Shown piece after piece: positions 24,974-34,777 of a DNA stretch of 64,000 nt. The notes under the pieces are model-generated. The model was not told where the DNA came from, did no database searches, and saw only the letters and a program-made list of their open reading frames with translations. Origin of the DNA: Oasisia sp. SBJ-2009 (Eukaryota > Annelida > Polychaeta > Sabellida > Siboglinidae). Location of the stretch: NCBI GenBank assembly GCA_964017155.1, contig OZ024863.1:38866038-38930037 (forward strand), given 5' to 3'. Within the stretch, counting starts at the first letter, position 1. Every line of letters starts with the position of its first letter. The position numbers were made by a program, and so were the translations under genes.

Positions 24974-27900
24974 TATGCATCCACAACTCCCATCTTGGCT
25001 ACCAAGTGACAGTTTGGATACAGAGAGGGACTGCCACTGCGTGAACACATCAGAGCGGCTGAGCGGCGTCAACGCTCCATCGAGACACCACATGATCGCT
25101 TCTGCATGATGTCAGCACTTGTGAGAGGCTTGGCATGTACCGAGTGCAGTGACCCAACACTGAAGATCCGTGCCATCGACCGTCGCCTCGGCCTTGTCTG
25201 CTCGAGACGTATTGCACTACGTGTGGGGCAGTGTTGAATTCGACGCTGTCGATGATGAGAAAGCAGGCAACATGCCTTTTGTTATCATCCGGCAGGATGT
25301 GCCCGCAACTATGGACATGGGTGTGGGCCATGCGGGTCTCGTAAAGCTGTGCGGCAGCACAAGTCCTACTGAAGTCCTACGTGAAGGCGGTCACTGCTGC
25401 CAACATGACGATGCGGCCAACACTGTGCGTCAGATGTACAGAGAGCGTGACCCACCGATCACCGATGACATCATCCTCGACCTGACTGTGACGTTCGATG
25501 GGTCGTGGATGAAGAGGGGCCACAACTCCCTGTACGGCATCGGCTGTGTGGTCGATGTGGAGACAGGACTATTGTTGGACTTGGCACTGCTTTCGCTGTA
25601 CTGCCAACGCTGCGCGATTGCCAAGAGCCAGTGCCGAGGAAACCGCGCCAAGTTCAACAGATGGCTCGACTCGCACACCGAGTGCAATCAGAACTATCGC
25701 AGCACCTCAGGAGGGATGGCGGTCGAGGCTGCAGAGATCCTCTGGAAAGGGGGTTCCGGTACACCACAATGATCTCCGACAGTCGTTGAAGCGCCTGACC
25801 AACGTGCGTGTGTATGGTGACGTGGAATTGCATAAGGAAAAATGCGTCAACCACGTCGCCAAACGACTCGGCATAGCCCTGCACAAGTTGGCAGCATCCG
25901 GCAGGAATGGTGGGGCCACCCTCGGAGGACGGGGTTTCGGTCGGCTAACCGGAAAAACCATGGGCAGGTTGGAGGAGTTCGACTAGTTGGCAGTTCGTGG
26001 CAACACTGGCAAGCTCAACAAGATGCACGATGCAGTGTGGGGCTCATTCTACCACGCCTCGTCCACAGACGAGAAGCCCCAACGACCGCTGTCCGGTGGG
26101 AGCTGACAGCTGGTGCTTCTACCAGAAGGCACTCGCCACCGGGCAGATGTCAGGACCTCACCGCGTCAACGTCCACACGCCGCTGTCAACTTAAGTCGCC
26201 ACGCACGTGAAAGATGTCTACACCCGCCTCTCCGACAAGAATCTCCTGGAGCGATGTCTGCAAGGCAAGACACAGAACCCAAATGAGAGCCTCCACTCCC
26301 AGATCTGGGCCAAGTGTCTGAAGTCAGGATTTGTTGGCCTGCAGCGAGTGCTTTCTGCCACATGTGCTGCGGTGGCAGAATTCAACAGTGGGGTGGAGGT
26401 GACCATGCGGCGTCTGTGTGGCACCATGGGCATCGCTTCAGGAGAGCAACTCATCGCATCGGCCGAGAAGGCCGACAGGAAGAGAATGCAGGAAGTGGAG
26501 CAGCAGGCAGAAGCGTCGACGAAGACTGCACGACGGGCCCGCAAGTTCACTCATGCGGCCGAGGCTGACGCTTCAGCCAGTGACTATGCCGCTGGAGGAT
26601 TCTAGGGCGAATCCAAAACTCTTAACTGTCTTCAGATGAACATTTATAATGAACTGGAAAAAGACAGTTTGTAGTTTTAGTAAGTTATGTAGTTCGATTT
26701 TTTAGTGATGACTATGACGTAATTATGGTGTCTTATCTAATGTTTATAAATACACATTTTCTCACATCAAAATGATGAACAATATATATATCAGTGGAAA
26801 GACAATCAACAATAGAAGCTTCGCATGAACTATTATAACAGCAGTTCTATTTTCGCCTGTGAAATTTGTTATTGGAATGTTGAGAAACTTCAATGCCCGT
26901 TTTCTTAGTAAAGTGTTTTTGTCGATGAGCATCTCTTGTTTGGTGTTACTCGGCTATTTATCAACAGAATCCTCTGAAATTTTCAGCATTTCTCACCAAG
27001 ATAATATGCTAGACTATGACAGTCTCATATTTTAGATAAACTTTGGACTACATGTACTATCATGACTTTGATGACAGAATATTTACTTTAACAAATTCGC
27101 AAAGATAAATAAATTCATATAAATTGTTTTTGTAAAGTAACCCAAAAAACAAACAGTCATAGTCTGCTAATTTCTATATTCTGTTGATGTGCTAAGTTTG
27201 AACAACTTTGGTCAATCCGTTTTCCAGGTACATCCATCACAGTGAATCAACCACATTTTAAATTGAGGGGCGACTACACCACCAACTGGTGGACACTTTT
27301 TTTAAACTAAATTTGTAAAACAATTATATAAATTATGTTACCCTAAAATTTCAATAAGCTAAGTTGAAAAATAACAAAAACAGATTTTACGAGATCACGG
27401 CCCCTTAAGTAAAAGACAACCAATCTATATGGATCTTGACAACAACCATTCTACAGTGTATATTGATGCTCACAAAAGCTATTCTACATGGATGTTGACA
27501 ACAGCAATACTATATGGATGTTCACACAGCCTACTTGTGGTGGATGTCAGCTGATGACATTTCCTTGGTTCACTCCATAATCCATATGTGTCAAGTTTTC
27601 CTCGTGTTACAAATTTGGCACTTAGTGCAAATCTGTAATCAGTGTGAGGCACAAGGTCACAGATCTGGGCCTGATGAATGTCATCTGAGCCGTCCAACGT
27701 GAATACACGAGTCTGTAAACAAAGTGATGAATGCATCTGGGACTCTTCATTTCATCAGTTGCTATACATCATTTAACATAATTTTATAAGACATGCAGAA
27801 ATATGTTGATGTGTATTGTCCATTTACTTGCGTTTAATCAGTTACAACCACATATAAAAATAAATAAAAAGTTACTTATAAATAAAAAATATAAAAAACA

Positions 27901-28522
27901 ACAATTTAAATTTTGTTAAGTAAAAACAAATAGTTGATAAATCTAGACAATGGCGAGAGTTGGGACATGATATTGCAAAAATAATAAAGCAAGTAGAATC
28001 CTGGAACTGACGTTTTAAATCATATTTTGTACAGATATATTTGTAAATTACATTTTAGTATAAAACATACTGATTTTTTAACAAGAGGTTTTTACAATAG
28101 GGACATTTTAATCATATCGATATGTAGTTAATTAATTAATTAATTATATTTGAAGTGGCGTGTATGAAATGACACAAGTGAAGCAGATATGACTTACATC
28201 ACATCAGCAATGCGGATGTGCTCACAATAATAATAAAGTAAAGCTTGAACCTGGCTGGCTGTGTCCCATGGGGATGTGTAGGTGATGTTGTAGAGAAACG
28301 GTTGGCCATACTTTGGAGGGTGCCATGAGAGGGTCACACAGGTGGCATTGTGGGCATGAGACCATACAGCTGTCACATTGGGGCGGACTGTAACAAGAGG
28401 CTGGAGAATGAGAACAGATAACAACATACACAGGCACACATACATATACACCATACAGTGTCATACACACACACGCACGCACGCACGCACGCACGCATGC
28501 ACGCACGCACGCACGCACGCAT

Positions 28523-28557
<35 letters not shown>

Positions 28558-30604
28558 TAATACACACCAGATACACATCACATGCATGCACACACATACA
28601 CACACCAGATTTACACCACATGCATACACATGCTCACACATACACACACCAGATATACACCACATACATACACATGCACACATATACACACACCAGATAT
28701 ACAACAACATGCACACCTATTCACACACCAGATGTACACCACTGTAGAGCGCAGTGGCTCAATAGTAGAGCTTCAGACTCTCGACTAGAGGACCTGGGTT
28801 CAAATCCTGTGTGTGTTAAAACCTTGGGCAAGTTTTTTCACTTTACATTGCTCCAGTTCACTCAGCTGTATAAATTAGTTCCTGGCTATAGACAAGTGGT
28901 GGACATGTGTATTAATTGCAGCATATGGCATATGCGTTGCGTTGCGTTGCGTTGCGTTGCGTTGCGTTGCGTTGCGTTGCGTTGCGTTGCGTTGCGTTGC
29001 GTTGCGCCGCGCCGCAACGCAATGTTTTGACAGTCTTTTTTACATTGCTAGATTTTTGTAATTATTACAAATGATAATGTGTTTTAAGATAATTAACAAA
29101 AACAACTTGCTTACCAATGACTAAGTGAACACGTTTAAATGTTGTTTTATAGAAAGCAATACTATGGTGGTGAGGCATGCAGGTATATTGACACACATTT
29201 AGAAAACAAGTGGCCATGTGCCTGCTACAAGGTTCTTTAAGGTTTACTGAATTTTGAAGAAAAAACGTTCCTTGAAATTAAATACGAATTCTAGTAATGA
29301 ACCCAGAGAAAATGGTCTCCCATTGAGTGGTGACTAAAATGATTACTTACGTCCAACAAACAAATGCTGGCAGTCAACTTCCTCAGGCATGTCAGTGATT
29401 GCACAACAGAAAGTCTTCTCATTGTGACGAATTTTAACATTTGGATACGTGAACACTGCCACTCTTCTGTTGATGGCTTTCACAAACTTGCTGGGGACCT
29501 GTTTCTTTCGTCGAAAGACAATTGAGCTGGCATTGATGCTGTTGTTCTTTACAAAGGACCTAGTCAGTGTGCAGGTAAGCCTCAGCGTTTGTCCAACACC
29601 CAGGTTTGGATCGTCTGGTTTCATCTCTGAAATGGGATTGTGTGAAAAGACCCAATCTAGATCTGCACCAGTTTTACATTCTTATCGTTTCATTAACTCA
29701 CATTTTTTATTTCAACTGCAGGCCCTTCTAGACCTGGTATGTCAGGGCATACAATTCACTGGATTTATACAAGGTCGGTTTGCAATAAAAACATGATTTT
29801 GTAATACACCACTCTGTTCCACAAGTGGATGTAGCAACAATGCAGTCTATGATTTATTAATATGTTGAATAGACAAGAAAAAGCAGTCATATCTGTGGAT
29901 TGGCTGGATTTTAAAACTCTCACAATAGTAATGCATGTTTGATTTACGTTGCCTGGAATCTTTATAATAACATGGCAAAACTTAATATATGTTGTTAAAA
30001 GAATAAAACGTTGGCTAACACAGCACAGAACTATCTGCTAGATTGGTGAAAAGCTGATCATAGAACAGGTGCCGTAAATTGTCCTGGCTAACTTCGACAT
30101 GGTCCATGAAAGTCGGTAGTTGTACATTTAACATTCTTTTTTCCAATTAACAACTGATGTTAGAATATTCTTACAGTTGCAAGTTTACAGTTAATTTGTA
30201 TTAAACCTAACAGGTGCTCAACACCAGATGTACTATATATGTTTAAGATATACTTGTTTTTAAATGTATAATTATAGTTGATTTTGTTAAAATAGCAACA
30301 GTTACATTGATTGCTATATTGGGTAGGTAACTTGTGAACGTTTTAAAAGCCACATATAACAGAATGAAGAACTGGACAAATTTACTATGTCGGAGTAGGG
30401 GTGAATAGCTGGCCAGCATCTCACAGTTGCGCTAAGTAGGTTCAGTTTGTTAAGTAAAACATGAGACATGACAAAACCATTTGCTGCAGATAAGACACAA
30501 TGTTTAACAAAGGTGAACTCACCGATGTGTTTCCGTCTCGTTGCCGCTGGCGTCACTTGTGTTGTAATGAGCATGAGCAGACACAGATGTCTGGACAGTG
30601 CCAT
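15445..30604 (-). CDS. Class I cytokine receptor, gp130/Domeless-like (14 exons, 873 aa predicted)
   Basis: Exons (high to low): 30604-30523, 29626-29351, 28387-28251, 27712-27535, 24398-24310, 23868-23643, 23195-23053, 20511-20349, 20122-19973, 19423-19265, 17916-17796, 17299-17224, 16782-16722, 16205-15445; 2622 nt with stop, every junction GT..AG and in phase. Layout: signal peptide 1-~22; Ig-like domain 28-119; FN3 domains 120-224, 225-329, 330-431, 432-534; TM ~542-575; box1-like juxtamembrane 576-600; acidic tail to 873. YGLWSEP (208-214) is the WSxWS equivalent; RHVRIYWK and NGDILGYKISYV are typical cytokine-receptor FN3 strands. By family knowledge such receptors bind a helical cytokine at the cell surface and signal through JAK bound at box1. 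The tail has GY[A/S]K tyrosines at 668, 797, 830 and 864 but no YxxQ STAT motif. Start chosen at 30604 for the signal peptide; an in-frame ATG also lies at 30679. The model is mine and unsupported by transcripts. Confidence 0.9.
16320..16615. repeat. Degenerate GTCACTGAC-rich repeat in the last intron
   Basis: Many loose copies of GTCACTGACACTAAC-like words. The neighbouring tail exon is rich in the related words GTCACTG and CATCACTG, so intron and exon may share a repeat origin. Confidence 0.5.
16722..16782 (-). CDS. Receptor exon 13: cytoplasmic
   Basis: Residues 601-620, phase 0 to 1, reading NSLGKEDSDVEVSGHDKDLS. CAG acceptor and GTAGGT donor. Hydrophilic and acidic, continuous with the tail. 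Confidence 0.82.
17224..17299 (-). CDS. Receptor exon 12: box1-like juxtamembrane exon
   Basis: A 76-nt exon between TTGTCAG and GTATTC, residues 575-600, phase 2 to 0. It reads KTPFRVHKWWTAMHIEVPQQ: basic residues just inside the membrane, then W-W and I-x-V-P like the JAK-binding box1 of gp130/Domeless receptors. Both phases fit the neighbours exactly. Without this exon the protein would have no basic stop-transfer residues. Confidence 0.75.
17796..17916 (-). CDS. Receptor exon 11: transmembrane segment
   Basis: Residues 535-574, phase 1 to 2. After RSYSRH comes an uninterrupted hydrophobic stretch (ALVVSAVVVLSAG, then SLIILGSLVPVVFIFI), long for one helix. The acceptor TAAG|GACG has a weak pyrimidine tract but is the only one in frame because a TAA lies just upstream. 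Donor CGG|GTTTGT chosen because its phase fits exon 12; GTATAA 4 bp further would skip exon 12 and still be in frame. Confidence 0.8.
18515..18660 (+). mobile_element. Degenerate tRNA-derived SINE
   Basis: A-box-like TGGCGCCATGGCTACAATG and B-box-like GGGGTTGAATCGTG are followed by GGGCAAGGTCATTTACTCTG and TTCACTCAGCTGTAT, the same body as the SINE at 28742. It lies in receptor intron 10. Confidence 0.5.
18735..18952 (-). mobile_element. tRNA-derived SINE
   Basis: On the minus strand from 18952: GGGGAGCGGTGGTCGCGCGA (A-box region), then GACGGTGGTTCAATCCCACC (B box GGTTCAATCCC). The body contains CTTTCGGAAGAGAAACTAAA and GATCCCACACAGTGGGTAAA. The 70-codon ORF over it is a translation of the SINE. 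It lies in receptor intron 10, same strand as the gene. Confidence 0.75.
19265..19423 (-). CDS. Receptor exon 10: second half of FN3 domain 4
   Basis: Residues 482-534, phase 1 to 1. Contains GLWPDHNYSIHVSSVSPAGV, the Y-x-[IV]-x-V F-strand of an FN3 domain. A short GCAAC repeat sits inside the exon and reads NNATQ. Donor ACAG|GTTGGT. Confidence 0.87.
19973..20122 (-). CDS. Receptor exon 9: first half of FN3 domain 4
   Basis: Residues 432-481, phase 1 to 1. Contains SAPPMINIKERYSHS, LEKPSCAE and AGYNVWHC with cysteines near NCD. Donor GACG|GTACGT. Confidence 0.85.
20349..20511 (-). CDS. Receptor exon 8: second half of FN3 domain 3
   Basis: Residues 378-431, phase 0 to 1. Contains FKYLFGMSAETTNASSGIVW, matching the FGxSAxxxxxSSGIxWS segment of related receptors. 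Glycosylation sites NFT, NDT, NAS. Donor AAAG|GTCAGT. Confidence 0.9.
21915..22150 (-). pseudogene. LINE RT C-terminal fragment
   Basis: The frame reads AYRKKDIDMLERVQRRATKI, then YEMRIRQCGLTNLETRRLRG and DQIVFKILNEYENID, a segment seen near the C-terminus of CR1/jockey-like reverse transcriptases (LExVQRRATK..GLttLetRRlRgDlI). No RT core is present; it is a scrap in receptor intron 7. Confidence 0.75.
23053..23195 (-). CDS. Receptor exon 7: first half of FN3 domain 3
   Basis: Residues 330-377, phase 1 to 0. Contains NKTSVYYKWMPALDPNLAGY and YWCQGSPNDLTCD with a likely cysteine pair. Donor GAT|GTAAGT. Confidence 0.9.
23643..23868 (-). CDS. Receptor exon 6: second half of FN3 domain 2
   Basis: Residues 255-329, phase 0 to 1. 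It starts RIPQIFQNGDILGYKISYV, a very typical FN3 C-strand of gp130-like receptors, and ends near PLPGMITVDRTA. Donor AAA|GTTAGT. Confidence 0.92.
24310..24398 (-). CDS. Receptor exon 5: first half of FN3 domain 2
   Basis: Residues 225-254, phase 1 to 0. Reads IPSRGAEVTKGGF and ends RHVRIYWK, the strand that precedes the P-x-x-x-NG loop in this family. Donor GTATGA. It is separated from exon 4 by a 3.1-kb intron filled with a LINE scrap and a MULE. Confidence 0.88.
24543..24812 (-). mobile_element. Decayed 3' end of the CR1/L2-like LINE
   Basis: Shares with 11335-11580 the ATAATAATAACATAACTT-type tail, CCAATATCCTYGRAAA, GGCRCRACAAAACCA and CGGATGGATGRA words, and coding remnants up to the GACAGGAAG word. 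It is a second, 5'-truncated, more diverged copy in the same orientation, in receptor intron 4. Confidence 0.75.
24935..24968. repeat. (CA)n microsatellite
   Basis: A CA run preceded by an alternating CGCACG stretch from 24911, at the 5' side of the MULE remnant. Confidence 0.9.
25045..26605 (+). pseudogene. Mutator-like (MULE) transposase, broken by several frameshifts
   Basis: Homology to the Mutator-like transposase family common in marine invertebrates runs through several frames. 25220-25742 holds LDLTVTFDGSWMKRGHNSLY (first catalytic Asp region), GIGCVVDVETGLLLDLALLS and LSLYCQRCA. About 25745-25789 reads GFRYTTMISDS (second Asp region). 25790-25986 has VYGDVELHKEKCVNHVAKRL and TLGGRGFGRLTGKTM, then a stop. 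About 26084-26190 has DSWCFYQKALATGQMSGPH. 26207-26605 has DVYTRLSDKNLLERCLQGKT, NESLHSQIW and TCAAVAEFN. There are at least four frameshifts, two internal stops, and an apparent deletion after MISDS. Base composition is clearly more GC-rich than the surrounding intron. No terminal inverted repeat was identified. Confidence 0.85.
26640..27470. other. Intronic AT-rich sequence
   Basis: Part of receptor intron 4. Nothing recognised. Confidence 0.5.
27535..27712 (-). CDS. Receptor exon 4: second half of FN3 domain 1, WSxWS-like motif
   Basis: Residues 166-224, phase 0 to 1. CDLVPHTDYRFALSAKF forms the E-F strands and YGLWSEPRKC the WSxWS equivalent just before the domain border. This motif is the hallmark of class I cytokine receptors. 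Donor is ACAA|GTAGGC. Confidence 0.92.
28251..28387 (-). CDS. Receptor exon 3: first half of FN3 domain 1
   Basis: Residues 120-165, phase 1 to 0. Key run LRPNVTAVWSHAHN then TCVTLSWHPPKYGQP, with glycosylation sites NVT, NAT, NIT. The donor is CAG|GTTCAA; a stronger-looking GTAAGT 54 bp downstream would break the frame to exon 4, so the upstream donor is preferred. Confidence 0.85.
28465..28557. repeat. (ACGC)n/(CA)n microsatellite
   Basis: ACGC tetramer repeats interrupted by ATGC, then a CA run. The H/T- and C/V-rich ORFs on the two strands are repeat translations. Confidence 0.95.
28558..28741. repeat. Minisatellite with ACACACCAGATATACACC units
   Basis: About four copies of a ~42-bp unit containing ACACACCAGATATACACCAC and a CATGCATACACATG-like part, directly after the CA microsatellite. 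Confidence 0.8.
28742..29012 (+). mobile_element. tRNA-derived SINE with a (GTTGC)n tail
   Basis: The tRNA-like head has CAGTGGCTCAATAGTAGAGC (A box) and GACCTGGGTTCAAATCCTG (B box GGTTCAAATCC). The body has TTGGGCAAGTTTTTTCACTT and GTTCACTCAGCTGTATAAAT. It ends in a pure GTTGC pentamer array at about 28936-29006. It lies in receptor intron 2, opposite strand to the gene, and is of the same family as 18515-18660. Confidence 0.8.
29351..29626 (-). CDS. Receptor exon 2: Ig-like N-terminal domain
   Basis: Residues 28-119, phase 1 to 1. It contains LRLTCTL and KTFCCAI, the two cysteines expected of an Ig-like fold, plus N-glycosylation sequons NNS and NAS. Flanked by CAG acceptor and GTAAGT donor. 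The position matches the D1 Ig-like domain of gp130-family receptors. Confidence 0.88.
30523..30604 (-). CDS. Receptor exon 1: signal peptide
   Basis: Codes residues 1-27, starting MALSRHLCLLMLITTQVTPA, a basic n-region followed by a hydrophobic core: a standard secretory signal. Donor is ATCG|GTGAGT, phase 1. Upstream in-frame methionines (from 30679) would add a less signal-like leader. Confidence 0.85.
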
Positions 30605-30949
30605 GGTCAAGACCAAGCGTCCAGTACTCGCTACACGACTCCAAAGTTTACACATGCCACTGACTAATTTAGGTAACATTCAATCATCAGTCATAGCAGA
30701 TATAACTTCCGTGAGATATACACTGGAATGACCGCCTACATCATTTCTTCAAATGTTCGATGTCGTTCCCGCATTATTGTGATCTGGAATACAGAATTAG
30801 AACATATTTGTAGTAACTGTAATCTTTATTTATCTGACTGTGTATGTTGGTTTACTGTAGACTTGCTATCTGGATGATTACAGTAATGGAACATTCTGGT
30901 GCCGTCTGGATATAAGATTATTATAACTTATTTCAGGGCCACTCAGCAG

Positions 30950-31600
30950 GTGATTACAATGTTGCAGCATTAATTACTGGGCCAGATATTACAATGTTGG
31001 AGCATTCCATGGTCAGATATTACAACATTGGAGCATTCCGGGGCCAGATATTACAATGTTGGAGCATTCCTGGACCAGATATTACAATGTTGGAGTATTC
31101 CTGGGCCATATATTACGATGTTGGAGCATTCCTGGACCATATATTACAATGTTGGAGCATTACTGTGCCATATATTACAATGTTGGAGCATTACTGGGCC
31201 AGATTTTACAATATTGGTGCATTCCGGGGCCATATATTATACAGTTGGTGCATTCCTGGGCCAGATATTACAATGTTGGAGCATTCCTGGGCCAGATATT
31301 AAAATGTTGGAGCATTTCTGGGCCAGATATTACAATGTTGGAGCATTCCTGGGCCAGATATTACAATGTTGGAGTATTCCTGGGCTATATATTACAATGT
31401 TGGAGCATTCCTGGACCAGATTTTACAATATTGGAGCATTCCTGGGCCAAATATTACAATGTTGGAGCATTACTCTGCCAGATATTACACTGTTGGAGCA
31501 TTCCTGGGCCATATATTACAATGTTGGAGCATTCCTGGGCCAGATATTACAATATTGGAGCATTCCTGGGCCAAATATTACAATGTTGGAGCATTCAGAT
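30950..31600. repeat. 31-bp minisatellite, ~21 copies
   Basis: Unit TTACAATGTTGGAGCATTCC plus TGGGCCAGATA, with point variants (ATTACTGGGCC, ATTCCGGGGCC, CATATATTA). Because 31 is not a multiple of 3, the array is open in all three forward frames, giving overlapping 187-208-codon ORFs that are not genes. It starts ~350 bp upstream of the receptor start codon. Confidence 0.95.
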
Positions 31601-32768
31601 AATCAGACAACGCTACTAGTGCAGCGGCCTAAGCTGAGAAAGGGCTCTATTTAAGGAGATGCCCCTACCAGGGGTATAACAATCTGGTACCGATCTCATT
31701 GTGACCATCTGAATCTCTAGCTTCTGAAAAACGATGCTGTAGTTGCAGCAAACTTGTACAACATACTGAATGAACCCTTTGTGTGCGGTAATTTTAGAAT
31801 TTGTAGTTATATCAATGTATTTCATTGAAATGGACAAGTAGCAATATATTTTAGGCAGTTTTATGCCGATAAGGGGGTTAAGGGTCCAAACATAGACCCG
31901 AAATATGGCGATTGTTTGTGATTTTGACCAAACCGAAGCACATTTTCTTGCACCCTACTACCAATACATGTTACAACAGTATCAGACCTGACGTTTTTCA
32001 TCATCCAGGATGTGTCATTGATGGAAAAATCAGTTTGAACATGGTGAAGTGGGTATAACACGGTCCATTAACCCTCTGTTTGCGACAACGCACAAACTAC
32101 GTTTTTGAATTTTTGCTTTTGCTTTATCTTAATAAATACGGCATGAAGAGCACTAATAATTATTGTGTTATATGAGTTTATATATTTTAGGGGATTCTGA
32201 TTTACAATATATATTTTCTGTGCTCCTCCGGCATTTATTTCTGCCATTTTTATTAAAGATGGCGATCGTCAATACAAATGTTACAATATCTCAAACACTA
32301 GGTCACCTAGAGCAACCTTTTTGACGTTGTTGGATGGCTTAGTGGATAGCGATACCAACCATGTTATTTGACACCTTCAACCACATAACAATTCGCGCCA
32401 TCTTTAAAGATGGCGTCTGTCAAAACCTATTATTTCCGTATTTAAGAATTAATACGGTATTTAGATCCATCTTTCACCACATTTTAAGTGCTTCATGTCG
32501 TCGAAGGGTGTAGCTGATGTGCAGTGGATACCTGTTTGACCCAATGTTGACATTAGTTAGAAATTTGAGACGAGTTCAACGCCTTATATGATAAGTTCCC
32601 TATTATCGCTCAGTATACATGATATCATATGACAAGACCATTAATCGATGTGTCATCTGTATTTAACCAAACGTCAATATAAGTCTGATTTAATTCATGA
32701 ATTTCCTGTATGTTTGAAAAGTGTCATCACCAGAACACATTACTGATGGAAAGATGCATGTGATAAAA

Positions 32769-32973
32769 TATGTTTACAGGTTAAAGCCTGCGTCACTCAG
32801 GCCAGGACAACCATCGATCTATTTAGATTATCAGCTACTGAGCAGTCAAATGATGTTTTAAAACAGGTGGTAATCGCCAACGAGATATATCCCAACTGAC
32901 ATCTATCCCAAACGAGAAGTATTATTGAGGTGTTTGTTTACAATAAGGCAAGGTTGCCTCATTGAATGAAGAC

Positions 32974-33060
<87 letters not shown>

Positions 33061-33259
33061 TACAGGTTAAAGCCTGCGTCACTCAGGCCAGGACAACCAT
33101 CGATCTATTTAGATTATCAGCTACTGAGCAGTCAAATGATGTTTTAAAACAGGTGGTAATCGCCAACGAGATATATCCCAACTGACATCTATCCCAAACG
33201 AGAAGTATTATTGAGGTGTTTGTTTACAATAAGGCAAGGTTGCCTCATTGAATGAAGAC

Positions 33260-33340
<81 letters not shown>
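32769..33340. repeat. 288-bp tandem duplication including (TA)n
   Basis: The ~205-bp segment from TGTTTACAGGTTAAAGCCTG to GAATGAAGACATT occurs at 32770-32977 and 33058-33264, apparently without differences, each followed by a (TA)n tract of 75-90 bp. The right arm (38200-38380) has it once. Either a very recent duplication or an assembly artefact at the TA tract. Confidence 0.85.
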
Positions 33341-33341
<1 letters not shown>

Positions 33342-33689
33342 AACACACAACTACATCACCCTACTATTATTTCAAACTTCTTAATTTCTTGTATTGCCAT
33401 ATTATTATATCAGATAATTAAAAATAAACATGGCCATGGACTAAACTGTGCATTCAAGTATCACAATCACAATACGTGTGGATGTTATAAACGATACACA
33501 TATATGCGGAATACTTCGCTCATTTATGAGGAAACCGAGGTAACTGGTGAGACAAACAAACTACCAGAAGCAATCCACAATCCTTACACATGCAGCACAA
33601 GCTCTCCTAAACCAGGATCCATATTTATCCGGACTACATTGATTGGACTATACGTGGGAGTGATAAGGTTCGGTTAAAAAGGAAAAGAC

Positions 33690-33801
33690 TGACGGATAAA
33701 TTCATACTTTGTAATCACGAAAGTGCTGTGAACTTTCTGGATGCAATGAGATGACGTATTTGCTAGATGCACAGACATGAGTACGTCTGAAAGTGTATTT
33801 G

Positions 33802-33877
<76 letters not shown>

Positions 33878-34694
33878 CCTAAAGGCAGCTTATGTCGACC
33901 AGAGCCTAGAGGTCCGGCTTATGTAGACCAGGCATATTTTTTTATTTAATACATTTTCCAAAGAAGTAAAACTGGGACATTGTTTCTAATACTAATGTTT
34001 AACACATAATGAAAGTTCATCAAAATATTTCAATAAATAAGGTATATGCCAACAAATCGGTCTACACAAAAACCGCGTATGCATAGATGCCGATTTATGT
34101 AGACCGGAGCAGGAACCTGCATATATTTATTTAACTTTTTTTCCGGTAGACCGCCGAATCTAGTATTTGATGGTACATGTCTGTACATTGTATTTAACAA
34201 TTTAGTGGATGCTGTAAAATGACTTGCCGAGTACCAACGGCAAAGTCAATATTCGAGGGATCTATCGGTTCGCAACAAAGACAAAATGCAAGTTTTACTA
34301 ATTTACACATTATAATATAGCCTTTTGCATCAGTATGAAGCATATCATACACCGAACACGAAACTCCAACCCTTCGTTCTGTATATACCATAAATACAGA
34401 TTTATAACAACTTTGCACATAACCCGGCACACAATATACTCAAAAATATGCACGGCGCTGGAGAAAACATGCTCAAAATCACTTAAGATGTTGTTCATTT
34501 AAATATTAATTACGCACAGTACTTCACTGTCATATAAACTGTGTACACAAGCAATGGTACTGATCAATTCAATTGTGTTAGTTGTGAACTAACACGTCGA
34601 ATCTTTATGTAGACCAGTTTTGGTCTACACAAAACAGCGGTCTACATAAGCCGGTCCTATATGCATAATCGGTCGACATAAGCTGCCTATAGGA

Positions 34695-34777
<83 letters not shown>

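Noticed and set aside
28742..28815. Possible functional tRNA gene at the SINE heads (also 15248-15306 and 18880-18952)
   Set aside because: A and B boxes exist but the acceptor and anticodon stems do not pair well and SINE bodies follow.
31028..31654. 208-codon ORF over the 31-bp minisatellite
   Set aside because: All three frames are open for the same reason; repeat translation.
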